Shown here: positions 34,743 to 43,550 of the stretch, in pieces | Position numbering within the stretch: the first letter of the stretch is position 1 | How the letters are laid out: each line of letters begins with the position of its first letter | DNA from: Bacteroidota bacterium | GTDB lineage: Bacteria > Bacteroidota > Bacteroidia > Flavobacteriales > Weeksellaceae | Direction: 5' to 3' | Length of the DNA: 64,000 nt | NCBI GenBank assembly: GCA_018902795.1 | Contig: JAHIQD010000020.1 | Span: 1 to 64,000, forward strand | Program-made: the position numbers and the translations under genes | Notes under the pieces: model-generated | Told to the model about the DNA's origin: nothing | The model's input: the letters and a program-made list of their open reading frames with translations, nothing else | Databases searched by the model: none

Positions 34743-34835
34743 TTTAAAAAACCAGTTCAGGTTTTAGCAAGACAGAATAGAGTAGAATTAAGTATCCAAA
34801 AGACTATAGAAACTGTCTTTTGGAATTTTAGCATT
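34743..34835 (-). pseudogene. relic of the 3' end of the gene at 36643-37281
   Basis: The minus strand reads G-Y-L-I-L-L-Y-S-V-L-L-K-P-E-L-V-F-stop, against G-Y-L-I-L-L-Y-S-A-M-L-K-P-K-L-V-F in the gene 1.9 kb away. The DNA match is close over about 50 bases and weaker beyond, with an in-frame stop just upstream. It lies right after the quinone oxidoreductase gene. Confidence 0.75.
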
Positions 34836-34850
34836 TGAAAATTTCACATT

Positions 34851-35810
34851 TTAAGGGATCAATAAAACTTTACTGGAACTCTTACCGCTTTCTAAATAAT
34901 CGTGGGCTTTTTTTCCTTCAGACAATTTGAACTTTTTAGGTTCCTGAATAATAATTTTGCCGTCTGTAATCCAGTCAAATAACTGTTTTGATCTTTTAAT
35001 CCGTTCCTGATGTGAATTGATATGACTCCACAAATCTCCGCCGGTTAATGTTTTACTGGTGTCCATCAGCATTCTTGGGTTGATCAGTGCCGGATCACCT
35101 CCGCTCATCCCATAAAAAACGACGGTACCGCATTCTTTGGTGACCTCAAAACTTTGCATCAGTGTTGAACCGACACTGTCAAAAACAACATCAACTCCTT
35201 TACCATTGGTAATTTCCACTACATTTTGAGTCCAGTTTGAATGTAACTGTAAAGCAAAATCCGATTTATTATTTTTGATGATCTGCAGTTTGCTCTCATC
35301 TCTGGTCAGTCCTATTACTTTTGCACCTTTCATTTTGCAGATCTGTGTCAGAATTTGGCCCACACCTCCAGCAGCAGCGTGTATTAAAACCACATCGTTT
35401 TTTTTCACTTTAAAACTGTCTTCCGATAAATATTGCGCCGTTAAACCTTGCAGCAAAACTGATGCAGCCAAATCAAAACTGATATTTTCACTGATGGGAA
35501 TAATATGTTCTTCCGGCACACTTACAAATTCTGCATTGGCAAAGGGGACATCAGCAAATGCAATACGGTCACCTGCTTTGGCCATTGTACTGTTGGATTC
35601 CACCACTATTCCTGCCCCTTCATAACCGGCGATAAAAGGCGGATTTCCTTTGAGGTGATAATTTCCTTTCCTTCTGTAAATATCAGCATAATTCAAACCG
35701 ATCGCTTCCATTTTTACCAGAACTTCTCCAGCTGATATTTTGGGTTTCTCAATTTCAACATATTCTAAAACGTCTGAGGTCCCGAATTTCGAAAATGTTA
35801 ATGCTTTCAT
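34851..35810 (-). CDS. quinone oxidoreductase-type MDR protein (NADPH-dependent)
   Basis: 319 residues, zinc-free medium-chain dehydrogenase/reductase. N-terminal GroES-like domain (GEVLVKMEAIGLNYADIYRRKGNY), then the Rossmann domain with AAAGGVGQILTQICKMKGAKVIGLT (about 148-172). No structural-zinc cysteine cluster, as in QorA. It would reduce quinones or enones with NAD(P)H and often serves in detoxification. Its start is about 50 nt after the GTTA end of a minus-strand attC-like repeat, so it could be a cassette cargo gene. Confidence 0.92.
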   Translation of the reverse strand: MKALTFSKFGTSDVLEYVEIEKPKISAGEVLVKMEAIGLNYADIYRRKGNYHLKGNPPFIAGYEGAGIVVESNSTMAKAGDRIAFADVPFANAEFVSVPEEHIIPISENISFDLAASVLLQGLTAQYLSEDSFKVKKNDVVLIHAAAGGVGQILTQICKMKGAKVIGLTRDESKLQIIKNNKSDFALQLHSNWTQNVVEITNGKGVDVVFDSVGSTLMQSFEVTKECGTVVFYGMSGGDPALINPRMLMDTSKTLTGGDLWSHINSHQERIKRSKQLFDWITDGKIIIQEPKKFKLSEGKKAHDYLESGKSSSKVLLIP

Positions 35811-35858
35811 TGCGGTAATAAAATTGATGTTAAATTTAGCATTCTTTGGTGACGTGTT

Positions 35859-35984
35859 GCCTAACGGTCATATATTTCTTTGCGCGGTATGAAAACCGGT
35901 TGTTGTAAAGATAACAACCGGACAGGGGACAAATATCTTCATAATCTAAACTTCAGTCCGCTAATAGGAATAGCTTGTTATACG
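35859..35984 (-). repeat. attC-like repeat G on the minus strand
   Basis: On the minus strand it runs from CGTATAAC (35984-35977) to GTTAGGC (35865-35859). The left arm AAGCTATTCCTATTAGCGG pairs in part with the right arm CCGCGCAAAGAAATATA. It shares most positions with repeats B and D of array 1, including TATTAGCGG and the following GAAGTTT...ATGAAGAT. The middle holds a second stem, CCGGTTGTTATC / ACAACAACCGG. Confidence 0.68.
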
Positions 35985-36541
35985 TTTTCCTTAATAATTT
36001 TAGCCGGAATTCCGCCAACCACTGCATGGTCCGGAACGTCTTTAGAAACCACTGATCCTGCCGCCACAACAGCGTTTTCTCCGATCGTTACCCCTTGCAG
36101 AACAGTTGCATTGGCACCGATCCAGGCATTTTTCTTAATGTGAATAGGTTTGGGAATCAGCGACTGCCTTTCATTGGGATCCAGCGGATGACCTTCCGTC
36201 AGCAGACTCACTTTTGGAGCAATCAGCACATGGTCCTCGATGGTAATTCCGCCTAAATCAAGAAAAACGCAGTCAAAATTGATGAATACATTTTTACCGA
36301 TGCGGGTATGCTTTCCGTAATTGAGGTGCAGAGGCGTAAACACCGTTACACTTTCATCGATTTCAGTTCCGGTGATTTCACTCAGCAATGCCCTTATTTC
36401 GTCTGGGTTTGCGGTGCTGTTCATTTTAATCAGCAGCGCTTTGGTGGCAAAAGATGCCTCACGCATTCTGTAGGCCTGCGGGTCATCGGAAGAAATAGTT
36501 TCCCCGTTTCTTAATCTTTCAAAGATATCCTGTGTTTCCAT
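35978..36541 (-). CDS. maltose/galactoside-type sugar O-acetyltransferase
   Basis: 187 residues. N-terminal Mac helical domain (MREASFATKALLIKMN) and a left-handed beta-helix with hexapeptide repeats (HTRIGKNVFINFDCVFLD, ITIEDHVLIAPKVSLLTEGHPLD, ILQGVTIGENAVVAAGSVVSKDVPDHAVVGGIPAKII). H115-type catalytic His is in LLTEGHPL. It transfers acetyl from acetyl-CoA to a sugar hydroxyl. The TAA stop is shared with the TAAC box of the attC-like repeat, as in cassettes 4 and 5 of array 1. Acetyltransferases are frequent integron cargo. Confidence 0.93.
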   Translation of the reverse strand: METQDIFERLRNGETISSDDPQAYRMREASFATKALLIKMNSTANPDEIRALLSEITGTEIDESVTVFTPLHLNYGKHTRIGKNVFINFDCVFLDLGGITIEDHVLIAPKVSLLTEGHPLDPNERQSLIPKPIHIKKNAWIGANATVLQGVTIGENAVVAAGSVVSKDVPDHAVVGGIPAKIIKENV

Positions 36542-36642
36542 TATTTGCTGTATTTATTTTAAAAACAGTCGGTCTTACTTACGGGAGGATCATCGGTTCT
36601 GAGATCAATCCCGCACTTGCCTTTACTGTTAGTTTGTGTTCT

Positions 36643-37281
36643 TTAGATTTCAAAAACCAGTTTAGGTTTTAGCATGGCAGAATAGAGTAGAATTAAGTAT
36701 CCAAAAATCAGATAGATACTTTCTTTTGGTAATTTTGATAACAAATAACCGAAATTTCCCAGTTTATTTCTTTCACTCCATTCATCGCCATCCACGTAAT
36801 TCATACCGGAATCTGTTCCGCACCAACTCTTAAATTCTTCTGTCTGTTTCAATTTCACTACATAAAATGAATTGTCTTCAGCGCGAAAACCATAAGAATC
36901 CTGCTTGGTTTTGAGCATCAGATTCATCAGCCGGACAAAATCATTGTAAGTGTTGTCGTTATTGAACTGAAATCTTATTCCAATTTTATCATATTTCCTG
37001 TGCTGAAGTTCTTTAACAAGATGATAATACCTCTGTTCGTCTTTTTCAGAAAAGTTTACAGGCAAATTTACGGTTTGATATTTCCATCCTCTTTCTGCTG
37101 AAGGGAATTGATATTCTTCCGGAATTTGATAATGGTCAGATGCTTTTGCTGGTAACCCAAAATCCAAAACCGATACATTAATTTGTCTGTAACTTGGAAT
37201 GGCATAAAACAAAAAAATAACAGGAATGAAAACCGCACTTATCATTCCGGAAACGTATACTATTTTATTTGATTTATTCAT
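36643..37281 (-). CDS. membrane-anchored protein, unknown function
   Basis: 212 residues from ATG 37281 (MNKSNKIVYVSGM); the longer reading to 37329 lacks support. One N-terminal membrane helix (about 7-29) and one near the C-terminus (about 188-206); between them a soluble domain with EKDEQRYYHLVKELQHRKYDKIGIRF, a biopolymer-transport-like or ExbD-like feel but no firm match. A relic of its 3' end sits at 34743-34835, so the gene has been copied or moved within this block. Confidence 0.68.
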   Translation of the reverse strand: MNKSNKIVYVSGMISAVFIPVIFLFYAIPSYRQINVSVLDFGLPAKASDHYQIPEEYQFPSAERGWKYQTVNLPVNFSEKDEQRYYHLVKELQHRKYDKIGIRFQFNNDNTYNDFVRLMNLMLKTKQDSYGFRAEDNSFYVVKLKQTEEFKSWCGTDSGMNYVDGDEWSERNKLGNFGYLLSKLPKESIYLIFGYLILLYSAMLKPKLVFEI

Positions 37282-37393
37282 ATGCAGTCGGTGTTGAAAG
37301 ATTGCGTCTAAACGAAAAGGCTTTGCCAAATCGAACGTTCGGCGAAGCCGATGAGTTTTGACTCCGTCGAACCACTTACTTAAGTTTCCGATC

Positions 37394-37921
37394 TTATAGA
37401 CAGTTTTTTATTATCCCTTCTAAAGTTCCCAGGATGGCGAGCTCTTTTACTTTTGTAGGTAGTATAACTTTCAGCTTTTGATTTTCAAGAAGGAAATTTT
37501 CTACCTGATATTGTTTTATAAAATCGATTACTTCTTCAGGTATCCTTTCTTTCGAAGTTTTAATGTAGAAAGGAGAGGGAAGAAGTGGTTTATTCAGTGA
37601 GCCCGTAAAAATTCTTTGGAGTTTTGATTTTCCAATTTTTATGGTGTCATTTTTATATATTTTACTTAATTCAATTTCAGTTTTGTAAAAGTTAACAGAA
37701 TTAATTGGTTTTAGAGATCCGGCTTGGGTGCTTTGATGTTTATGTAGCTTAAGTGTGGTAAGATATACGCTGCGTATTAATTTGATTTCGATATCATACC
37801 CATAAGCATTGCAGAAACCGCTGTATCTTGGGTTATAGTCCTCAATTTGCGCTAGAATGTCTTCTACGTAAGTTTTATTTTCTAAAAAGAAGGGAGAATT
37901 TGATATTTCAAAATTAATCAT
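37394..37921 (-). CDS. hypothetical protein
   Basis: 175 residues, no signal peptide or membrane helix; mixed alpha/beta and Lys-rich. It ends KELAILGTLEGIIKNCL. No family recognised. Flanked by two short inverted repeats of GGCTTTGC/GCGAAGCC type (around 37321-37350 and 37957-37978). Confidence 0.6.
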   Translation of the reverse strand: MINFEISNSPFFLENKTYVEDILAQIEDYNPRYSGFCNAYGYDIEIKLIRSVYLTTLKLHKHQSTQAGSLKPINSVNFYKTEIELSKIYKNDTIKIGKSKLQRIFTGSLNKPLLPSPFYIKTSKERIPEEVIDFIKQYQVENFLLENQKLKVILPTKVKELAILGTLEGIIKNCL

Positions 37922-38143
37922 GATTAAAGCGCTTTGGGAAAATTAAAGATAGCAAAAAGGCTTTGCGAAAGCGCAGCCAATACTTTTCAGATGGTTAAGT
38001 TATTAAAATAAACAATATGAAATCCCAAAGTTTGCAGAATCCTAAAAGTACCTGATAGATTAAAGAACTTGCGAATCAGATGGTGTAGAAGCTCACTTTG
38101 CACTAACACATATTTTACAAAAACTACAGATCAGCCGCCGCTT

Positions 38144-38524
38144 TTAAATCTGGTTTTTAAATTCGGCAAAATGCCAAAGCACACCTGACGGATCAATGAG
38201 CATACATTCGTTTCCCCAATCGTTTTGCTGCACGGGAATTACTTTAATATTCTCATACTTTTTATCAAGTTCAAGTTCCTGTAAATGTTGATAGAAATGG
38301 GCAGCACTTTCCACTTCCAGCAGAACCATGGTATTTTCAAGCCATTCCTTAGCATAATAATCCTGAAGGTAAAAACTTATTTCATCCTTAATAAATAAAG
38401 ACATTTTTTCCGAAATCCTCCTTTCCTCAAACCCCAAATCTTTATAAAACGATTGCGAGATTTTAAAATTCATTGAACCAATAAAGGTTCTTATTGATTT
38501 AAATAATAGTTTGCTTTCTTCCAT
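38144..38524 (-). CDS. VOC-family (glyoxalase/bleomycin-resistance-like) protein
   Basis: 126 residues, one VOC domain of two beta-alpha-beta-beta-beta units: RTFIGSMNFKISQSFYKDLGFEERRIS at the start and NDWGNECMLIDPSGVLWHFAEF at the end. Metal ligands are not clear: E117-like in HFAEF is present, the first His is not. It may bind rather than turn over its ligand. VOC proteins are common integron cargo. A half attC-like repeat lies 40 bp upstream of the start. Confidence 0.83.
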   Translation of the reverse strand: MEESKLLFKSIRTFIGSMNFKISQSFYKDLGFEERRISEKMSLFIKDEISFYLQDYYAKEWLENTMVLLEVESAAHFYQHLQELELDKKYENIKVIPVQQNDWGNECMLIDPSGVLWHFAEFKNQI

Positions 38525-38562
38525 GATATAATAGGTATGTAAATATATGTTCGTCGTGGGAT

Positions 38563-38589
38563 CTTCAATCCGCTAATAGAAATACCGTT
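38563..38589 (-). repeat. half copy of the attC-like repeat, minus strand
   Basis: The minus strand reads TATTTCTATTAGCGG plus ATTGAAG, identical in its core to the left arm of repeats B and D at 7.8 and 9.3 kb. No right arm is seen. Confidence 0.6.
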
Positions 38590-38725
38590 TTCCAGAGCGA
38601 AGCCGAAGGATTCAACGGGCTTTTATTGGCCTCCGATGAACTTTCGGTTTTCTTGTCTTGCAGACAAAACTACCCGAGGCATACCTGTCCAGAGCGAAGC
38701 TAAAGCTTAGTTATGCTGTAGCTTT

Positions 38726-39496
38726 TTATTTATAAGTTATTTTTCGAGTAAATTCTGCATCTTTGATTTTGTTTTTTCCAACAATCTTATATCGTATTTG
38801 TTTAGTCCAGTTTCCGAATTTGTCATACCTATATTCAAACTTAAAATTTTTGGATTCTATTAAATCTCCAAATTCATTAAAGATGTGATCTTCAGTTGGA
38901 ATATCAAAATCAAGTCGGATTGACTTATCTGAAGATTTTAATTCGTTATCTGCATTGTAAACAAAAGTTGAATAGGTGTTGTTTTTATAATCATAAGTTG
39001 CTTTTTCAAATCCAAATTCTCCGTCGTTGATTTTCAATAAGATTGGATTTCCTTTTTCATCATTCTCAAAATTAACAGTTTCGGTAATTTGATTTTTGTT
39101 ATTTCTTTTTACAATTTTTGTCAAGAAATTGTTTGAATCATATTCGAACGAACTTTTAATAACTTCACTTCCAATTAATGGGATTTTACGAGTTGTCTTA
39201 TTTCCAATTTGTAATGAATCGAATTGGTATTCATTTTCCATTTTAAAAATTTCTTCTCCATCAGAATTATATCTTTCCTCTTTTAGTACATGGAATTTGC
39301 TGTTAAGAATTGTTATTTCTTTTCGTTTCTCTGTGCTATATGTATTATAGAAAGTTGTAGTAGATTCAATTTTTTCAACTGGTTTTTCTTGTTTGATTTT
39401 GTATCTGTCATTCAAATGAATTGCACTAAAAATATTTTGTGCTTGGATAGAATTTATTAATAAAAAGCAGAATGTTATTTGATAAAATGTTCTCAC
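38726..39496 (-). CDS. secreted YD-repeat-like protein
   Basis: 256 residues. Signal peptide 1-19 (ending IQAQ). The body has YD/RHS-like strands: FEYDSNNFLTKIVKRNNKNQITE, YDYKNNTYSTFVYNADNEL, FNEFGDLIESKNFKFEYRYDKFGNWTKQIRYKI. In Bacteroidetes such short single-domain proteins are secreted and of unknown function; there is no RHS toxin tail. It is the first gene of the minus-strand accessory run and starts about 40 nt after the motif shared with array 1. Confidence 0.7.
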   Translation of the reverse strand: MRTFYQITFCFLLINSIQAQNIFSAIHLNDRYKIKQEKPVEKIESTTTFYNTYSTEKRKEITILNSKFHVLKEERYNSDGEEIFKMENEYQFDSLQIGNKTTRKIPLIGSEVIKSSFEYDSNNFLTKIVKRNNKNQITETVNFENDEKGNPILLKINDGEFGFEKATYDYKNNTYSTFVYNADNELKSSDKSIRLDFDIPTEDHIFNEFGDLIESKNFKFEYRYDKFGNWTKQIRYKIVGKNKIKDAEFTRKITYK

Positions 39497-39532
39497 CGAA
39501 TTTGTTTTACGAAATGTTGTTCAAAAATTGCA

Positions 39533-39555
39533 GATAATTCCAAATATACGCAATT
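39533..39555 (-). repeat. array-start motif, second copy
   Basis: The minus strand reads AATTGCGTATATTTGGA then ATTAT; the same 17 bases followed by GTTAT lie at 6191-6212 as the end of repeat 0. In both places it precedes the first gene of a one-directional accessory run. It includes the TATATTTG -7 box. Confidence 0.6.
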
Positions 39556-39590
39556 CCCACAATCTTTAAAACTACTTTGTTATTTGAAAG

Positions 39591-39634
39591 GTCAAAGGAA
39601 AGTCAAAGGAATGTCAAAGGAATGTCAAAGGAAA
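39591..39634 (+). repeat. short tandem repeat, 4 x 11 bp
   Basis: Four units of GTCAAAGGAA(A/T) in a row, in the gap between the accessory block and dnaX. The ~295-bp gap holds no recognised gene. Confidence 0.9.
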
Positions 39635-39791
39635 GGGTAACTAATGTCCCCAATATTAGATTCACTAAATGGGAAGAACAAACAACGCAGTAAAATGCTA
39701 GAAGATTACTTAAAAAAATGCTTCCCGCATTTCCAACAATAATTTATCCCAGGTATTTTTATCTTCTCAATTATTTCCCTATTTTTGACCA

Positions 39792-41479
39792 ATGGAAAAT
39801 TTCGTGGTTTCTGCAAGAAAATATCGTCCCCAAGAGTTTGATACTGTAGTGGGACAAGCTCATATTACAGATACTTTAGAACATGCCATTGAAGAAAACC
39901 AGTTGGCTCAGGCACTTTTATTCTGCGGTCCGAGAGGAGTGGGGAAAACCACCTGCGCAAGAATCCTGGCAAGAAAAATCAACGAAAGAGACGGCTCCAC
40001 GTCTGAAGACGGTTTCGCCTACAACATCTTCGAACTCGATGCCGCTTCCAACAACTCCGTGGAAGACATCCGCGAATTGACCGATCAGGTACGTTTTGCG
40101 CCTCAGGTAGGGAAGTACAAGATCTATATTATTGACGAGGTGCACATGCTGTCCTCAGCGGCGTTCAACGCCTTCCTTAAAACACTGGAAGAACCGCCTG
40201 CTCATGCGATTTTCATCCTCGCAACGACGGAGAAACATAAGATTATTCCTACCATTTTATCGCGTTGTCAGATTTACGATTTCAAAAGAATCACCATTGA
40301 AGACATTCAGAGTCATCTGAAGAATATTGCGGAAAAAGAAAACATCAGCTATGAAGACGACGCGCTGTACCTGATCGCCCAGAAAGCAGACGGAGCACTT
40401 CGTGACGCACTTTCGATCTTTGACAGGCTTTCTACCTTTACCCAGAAAAACATTACTTTGGCAAAAGCCGCCGAAGTTTTAAACATCCTCGATTACGACC
40501 AGTATCTCAATATTGTGGATCTGGCACAGGAAAACAGAATTCCCGATGCGCTGTTCGCATTTAATGATATTGTGAAAAAAGGTTTTGATGCGCACATTTT
40601 CATCGCCGGTTTAGGCAACCATTTCCGCGACCTGATGATGGCGCAGAATCCTCATACCTTAAGCTTAATTGAAGTAGGGGAGAAAACCAAAGCAAAGTTC
40701 TCTGAACAGAGCAGAAAATGGAACGCACAGCAGCTGATTGATGCCATTGAAATCTGCAACCATGCCGATATCAATTATAAAAACTCAAAGAATCCAAGGT
40801 TGACAGTAGAAATTGCGTTGATGCAGCTTTCTTCAATTACAGCCGCCGGAGCAGAGGTTAAAAAAAAAAGTATCTGATATTAGCGCCGCTTCTTAAAGGC
40901 AATCCGTCAACAACTCCTGAAGTCCCAAAAACTGAACAGAAACCTGAGGCTGCAAAAGCAGTCGCACCTGAACAGACTGCAACCCCAATCCTCAAAACTG
41001 CCGAGCCGATTGCAAAGAAAAAGGTTTCCTCAAAATTCAGCATCAATGCTGTTTTGAATCAGGCTGATACGGAAGAGGAAGAACAGGCCGTTACTTCAGT
41101 AAAAGAAGACCTGCCGAGTAAACATTTTACCGAAACAGATTTGCAGAAAGAATGGCAGCTTTTTTTAGCTGACCTTAAGCGGACAGAGGTGTTGATTTAC
41201 AATGCTATCAGTTCCTTTAAACTGCAGAAAAAAGGCGAGGATATCATTGAGGTCACCTATCCTTCAGAATCTGCAAAAAGCGAGTTCGAGAAAATACGCG
41301 GCGATTTCTTCAATCATTTTATGCATAAGGTGAACCACTTCAATCTCATCATTGAATACAAAAATGACGTAACCCTGAAAAAAGAAATCATCACCAAACG
41401 GAAGATTTTTGATAAATTTGCCGAGATAAATCCTGTTTTGAGGGATTTGGATGAGATCTTCAAATTTGATTTCAATTAA
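39792..41479 (+). CDS. dnaX: DNA polymerase III subunits tau and gamma (frameshift gene)
   Basis: Frame 0 (39792-40877) gives a 361-residue gamma-like protein: clamp-loader AAA+ with Walker A GPRGVGKTT (46-54), IIDEVHML (Walker B), sensor 1 ATTEKHKI and domain III. It stops just after A10 (40860-40869). A -1 shift there opens the frame to 41479 and gives a 562-residue tau with a linker and a C-terminal domain (KEWQLFLADLKRTEVLIYNAISSF...). The total fits a whole number of codons only with the shift. The cysteine zinc module usual after Walker A in other DnaX proteins is absent (INERDGSTSEDGFAYNIFEL). It loads the sliding clamp. Confidence 0.9.
40848..40877 (+). promoter_or_regulatory. dnaX slippage/frameshift site
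   Basis: A10 run at 40860-40869 followed by G, with a frame-0 TGA at 40875-40877 and GGAG (40848-40851) and GAGG (40854-40857) upstream, as in the known dnaX frameshift cassette. Both -1 ribosomal slippage and RNA-polymerase slippage would suit it. Confidence 0.7.
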
Positions 41480-41513
41480 AATATATAAATAAGGGTCAAT
41501 GAAATTTTGACTG

Positions 41514-42596
41514 ATGCAAAAGATTATAATGAATTTACAAGAACTGGAAAACAACTGGGTGAAAGATTTCCCAACTCCTTTGATTATTGCTGGACCATGC
41601 AGCGCAGAAAGTGAATCACAGATGCTGGAAACAGCAAGAAGAATAAAAGAAACCCATGCAGAAGTTCCTATTTTCCGTGCAGGAATATGGAAACCGAGAA
41701 CCAAACCCAACGGCTTTGAAGGCGTAGGAGTAATCGGTTTGAACTGGCTGAAGAAAGTAAAGGCAGAATACGGCTTTAAAACAGCAACCGAAGTGGCCAA
41801 CGCGCATCACGTAGCGGCGGCATTGGAAGCGGATGTTGACATTTTATGGATCGGCGCACGTTCCACCGTGAATCCTTTTACCGTGCAGGAAATTGCTGAA
41901 GCATTAAAAGGAACCGATAAACCGGTCTTCGTGAAAAACCCCGTAAACCCCGATTTGGCTTTATGGATCGGAGCTCTGGAAAGACTTTTAGGTCAGGACG
42001 TGAAGAATTTAGGTGTTATTCACCGCGGATTTTCAACCTATCAGAAAACAAAATACAGAAACGTCCCGAACTGGCAGATCGCCCTTGATTTTAAAAACCA
42101 ATACCCGAATATTCCGATGTTGGTAGATCCGTCCCATATTTGCGGAAACAGAACCGGTTTGGCAGGAGTTGCTCAGGAAGCGCTTAACGTAGGTTACCAG
42201 GGAATGATCATCGAAACCCACTGTACACCCGACGAAGCATGGAGTGACGCATCCCAGCAAATTACACCTGAAGTTTTGGCAGATTTAATCGGTAATTTAC
42301 AGATCAGAAACTCCGATATCTCCGCCTTCGATGACGAGATGGGTCGACACAGAACTCTAATATCAGATCTTGATTTCCAGCTGATTCAGCTGCTGTCTCA
42401 CAGAATGAAAATTTCTGAGAAAATCGGAACCCTGAAAAAAGATAACAATATCGCTATTTTCCAGCCTGAACGTTGGAAAGTCATCACCGAATACGCAAGT
42501 CAGAAAGCTGACGAAACGGGAATGTCACAGGAATTTATCGAAAAGGTTTTCAAGGCGATTCATGAGGAATCCATTGAAATTCAAAATAATATTTAA
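41514..42596 (+). CDS. bifunctional DAHP synthase / chorismate mutase type II
   Basis: 360 residues (355 if the second ATG at 41529 is used). N-terminal type I DAHP synthase/KDSA-like domain (to ~265): AGPCSAES, FRAGIWKPRTKPNGFEG, ARSTVNPF, LVDPSHICGNR. C-terminal chorismate mutase type II helices (~280-355): HRTLISDLDFQLIQLLSHRMKISEKIGTLKK. It makes the first shikimate-pathway step and converts chorismate to prephenate; the fusion is typical of Bacteroidetes and allows prephenate feedback. It lies 34 bp after dnaX. Confidence 0.94.
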   Translation: MQKIIMNLQELENNWVKDFPTPLIIAGPCSAESESQMLETARRIKETHAEVPIFRAGIWKPRTKPNGFEGVGVIGLNWLKKVKAEYGFKTATEVANAHHVAAALEADVDILWIGARSTVNPFTVQEIAEALKGTDKPVFVKNPVNPDLALWIGALERLLGQDVKNLGVIHRGFSTYQKTKYRNVPNWQIALDFKNQYPNIPMLVDPSHICGNRTGLAGVAQEALNVGYQGMIIETHCTPDEAWSDASQQITPEVLADLIGNLQIRNSDISAFDDEMGRHRTLISDLDFQLIQLLSHRMKISEKIGTLKKDNNIAIFQPERWKVITEYASQKADETGMSQEFIEKVFKAIHEESIEIQNNI

Positions 42597-42620
42597 TATG
42601 GCAGTATCAAATTTTAATTA

Positions 42621-43547
42621 ATGCACGGGCTCATCACCAAATCTACCGGCAGCTGGTATCAGGTTTTGGAACAGGAAACCGGGAGGTTTTTTGAAGCCAG
42701 GATCCGCGGAAAGTTTAAACTGATTAAAACCAGGCTAACCAATCCGCTGGCCGTGGGTGACAGGGTAGAGTTTTCTCTCGAACAGGACGATGTCGCGTGG
42801 ATTACTAAAATCGATCCCAGGAAAAATTATCTCATCAGAAAATCGGTGAATCTTTCGAAGGAAGCGCATATCATTGCTTCCAATATCGATGTAGCCTGTT
42901 TTATTTACACCCTGATTCATCCTGAAACTTCGCTGGGATTTCTCGACAGATTTCTGGCCTGCTGCGAAGCCTACAACATCAAACCGTTGATTCTCTTCAA
43001 TAAAATGGATGTTTTAAACGATGAAGCAAAAGAAGTGGTGTTAAATATTGAGGCACTTTACCAGAATATCGGTTATGAAACTCTGGAGATTTCTTCCTAT
43101 TCGAAACTGAATTTAGAAACGTTGCAGAATATCATTAAAGACAAAGTTTCGGTATTTTTCGGTCATTCGGGAAGCGGAAAATCCACTCTGGTCAATGCGA
43201 TGCAGCCCGATTTGAATATCAAAACTTCTGAAATTTCGGCATCACAGCTAAAAGGAAAACATACCACCACTTTTGCACAGATGCATTTCTGGGATTTTGG
43301 GGGAAGTGTTATTGATACGCCCGGCGTTCGTGAATTTGCAATGATTGATGTTCAGAAAGAAGAAATTCAGCATTATTTCCCTGAAATTTTTAGGATAGGA
43401 AGAGACTGTAAATTCCATAACTGCATGCACATCAACGAACCGAAATGTGCCGTACTGGCAAATCTGGAGACCGGTGAAATTGAAGAGACCCGATATCTCA
43501 CCTATTTAAAACTCATGGAAGAAGCAGAAGAAAACACTGCGCAATAA
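42621..43547 (+). CDS. rsgA: ribosome small-subunit-dependent GTPase A
   Basis: 308 residues. N-terminal OB fold (1-70), circularly permuted GTPase domain (order G4 FNKMD, G5, G1 GHSGSGKSTL, G3 DTPGVREF), and a C-terminal zinc finger with CKFHNCMHINEPKC. It matures the 30S subunit. It starts 24 nt after the DAHP synthase gene and so probably shares its transcript. Complete; all motifs present. Confidence 0.96.
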   Translation: MHGLITKSTGSWYQVLEQETGRFFEARIRGKFKLIKTRLTNPLAVGDRVEFSLEQDDVAWITKIDPRKNYLIRKSVNLSKEAHIIASNIDVACFIYTLIHPETSLGFLDRFLACCEAYNIKPLILFNKMDVLNDEAKEVVLNIEALYQNIGYETLEISSYSKLNLETLQNIIKDKVSVFFGHSGSGKSTLVNAMQPDLNIKTSEISASQLKGKHTTTFAQMHFWDFGGSVIDTPGVREFAMIDVQKEEIQHYFPEIFRIGRDCKFHNCMHINEPKCAVLANLETGEIEETRYLTYLKLMEEAEENTAQ

Positions 43548-43550
43548 AAA

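Noticed and set aside
38525..38725. A further complete cassette junction upstream of the VOC gene
   Set aside because: Only the left arm of the repeat is recognisable; the right arm and matching end boxes were not found.
39591..39634. CRISPR-like repeat
   Set aside because: Units are contiguous 11-mers with no spacers, and no cas genes are in the window.
39792..41479. dnaX as a broken gene
   Set aside because: The break is exactly at an A10 run and the two parts join by one -1 shift to a normal tau; programmed or slippage expression is the better reading, although a sequencing error is possible.
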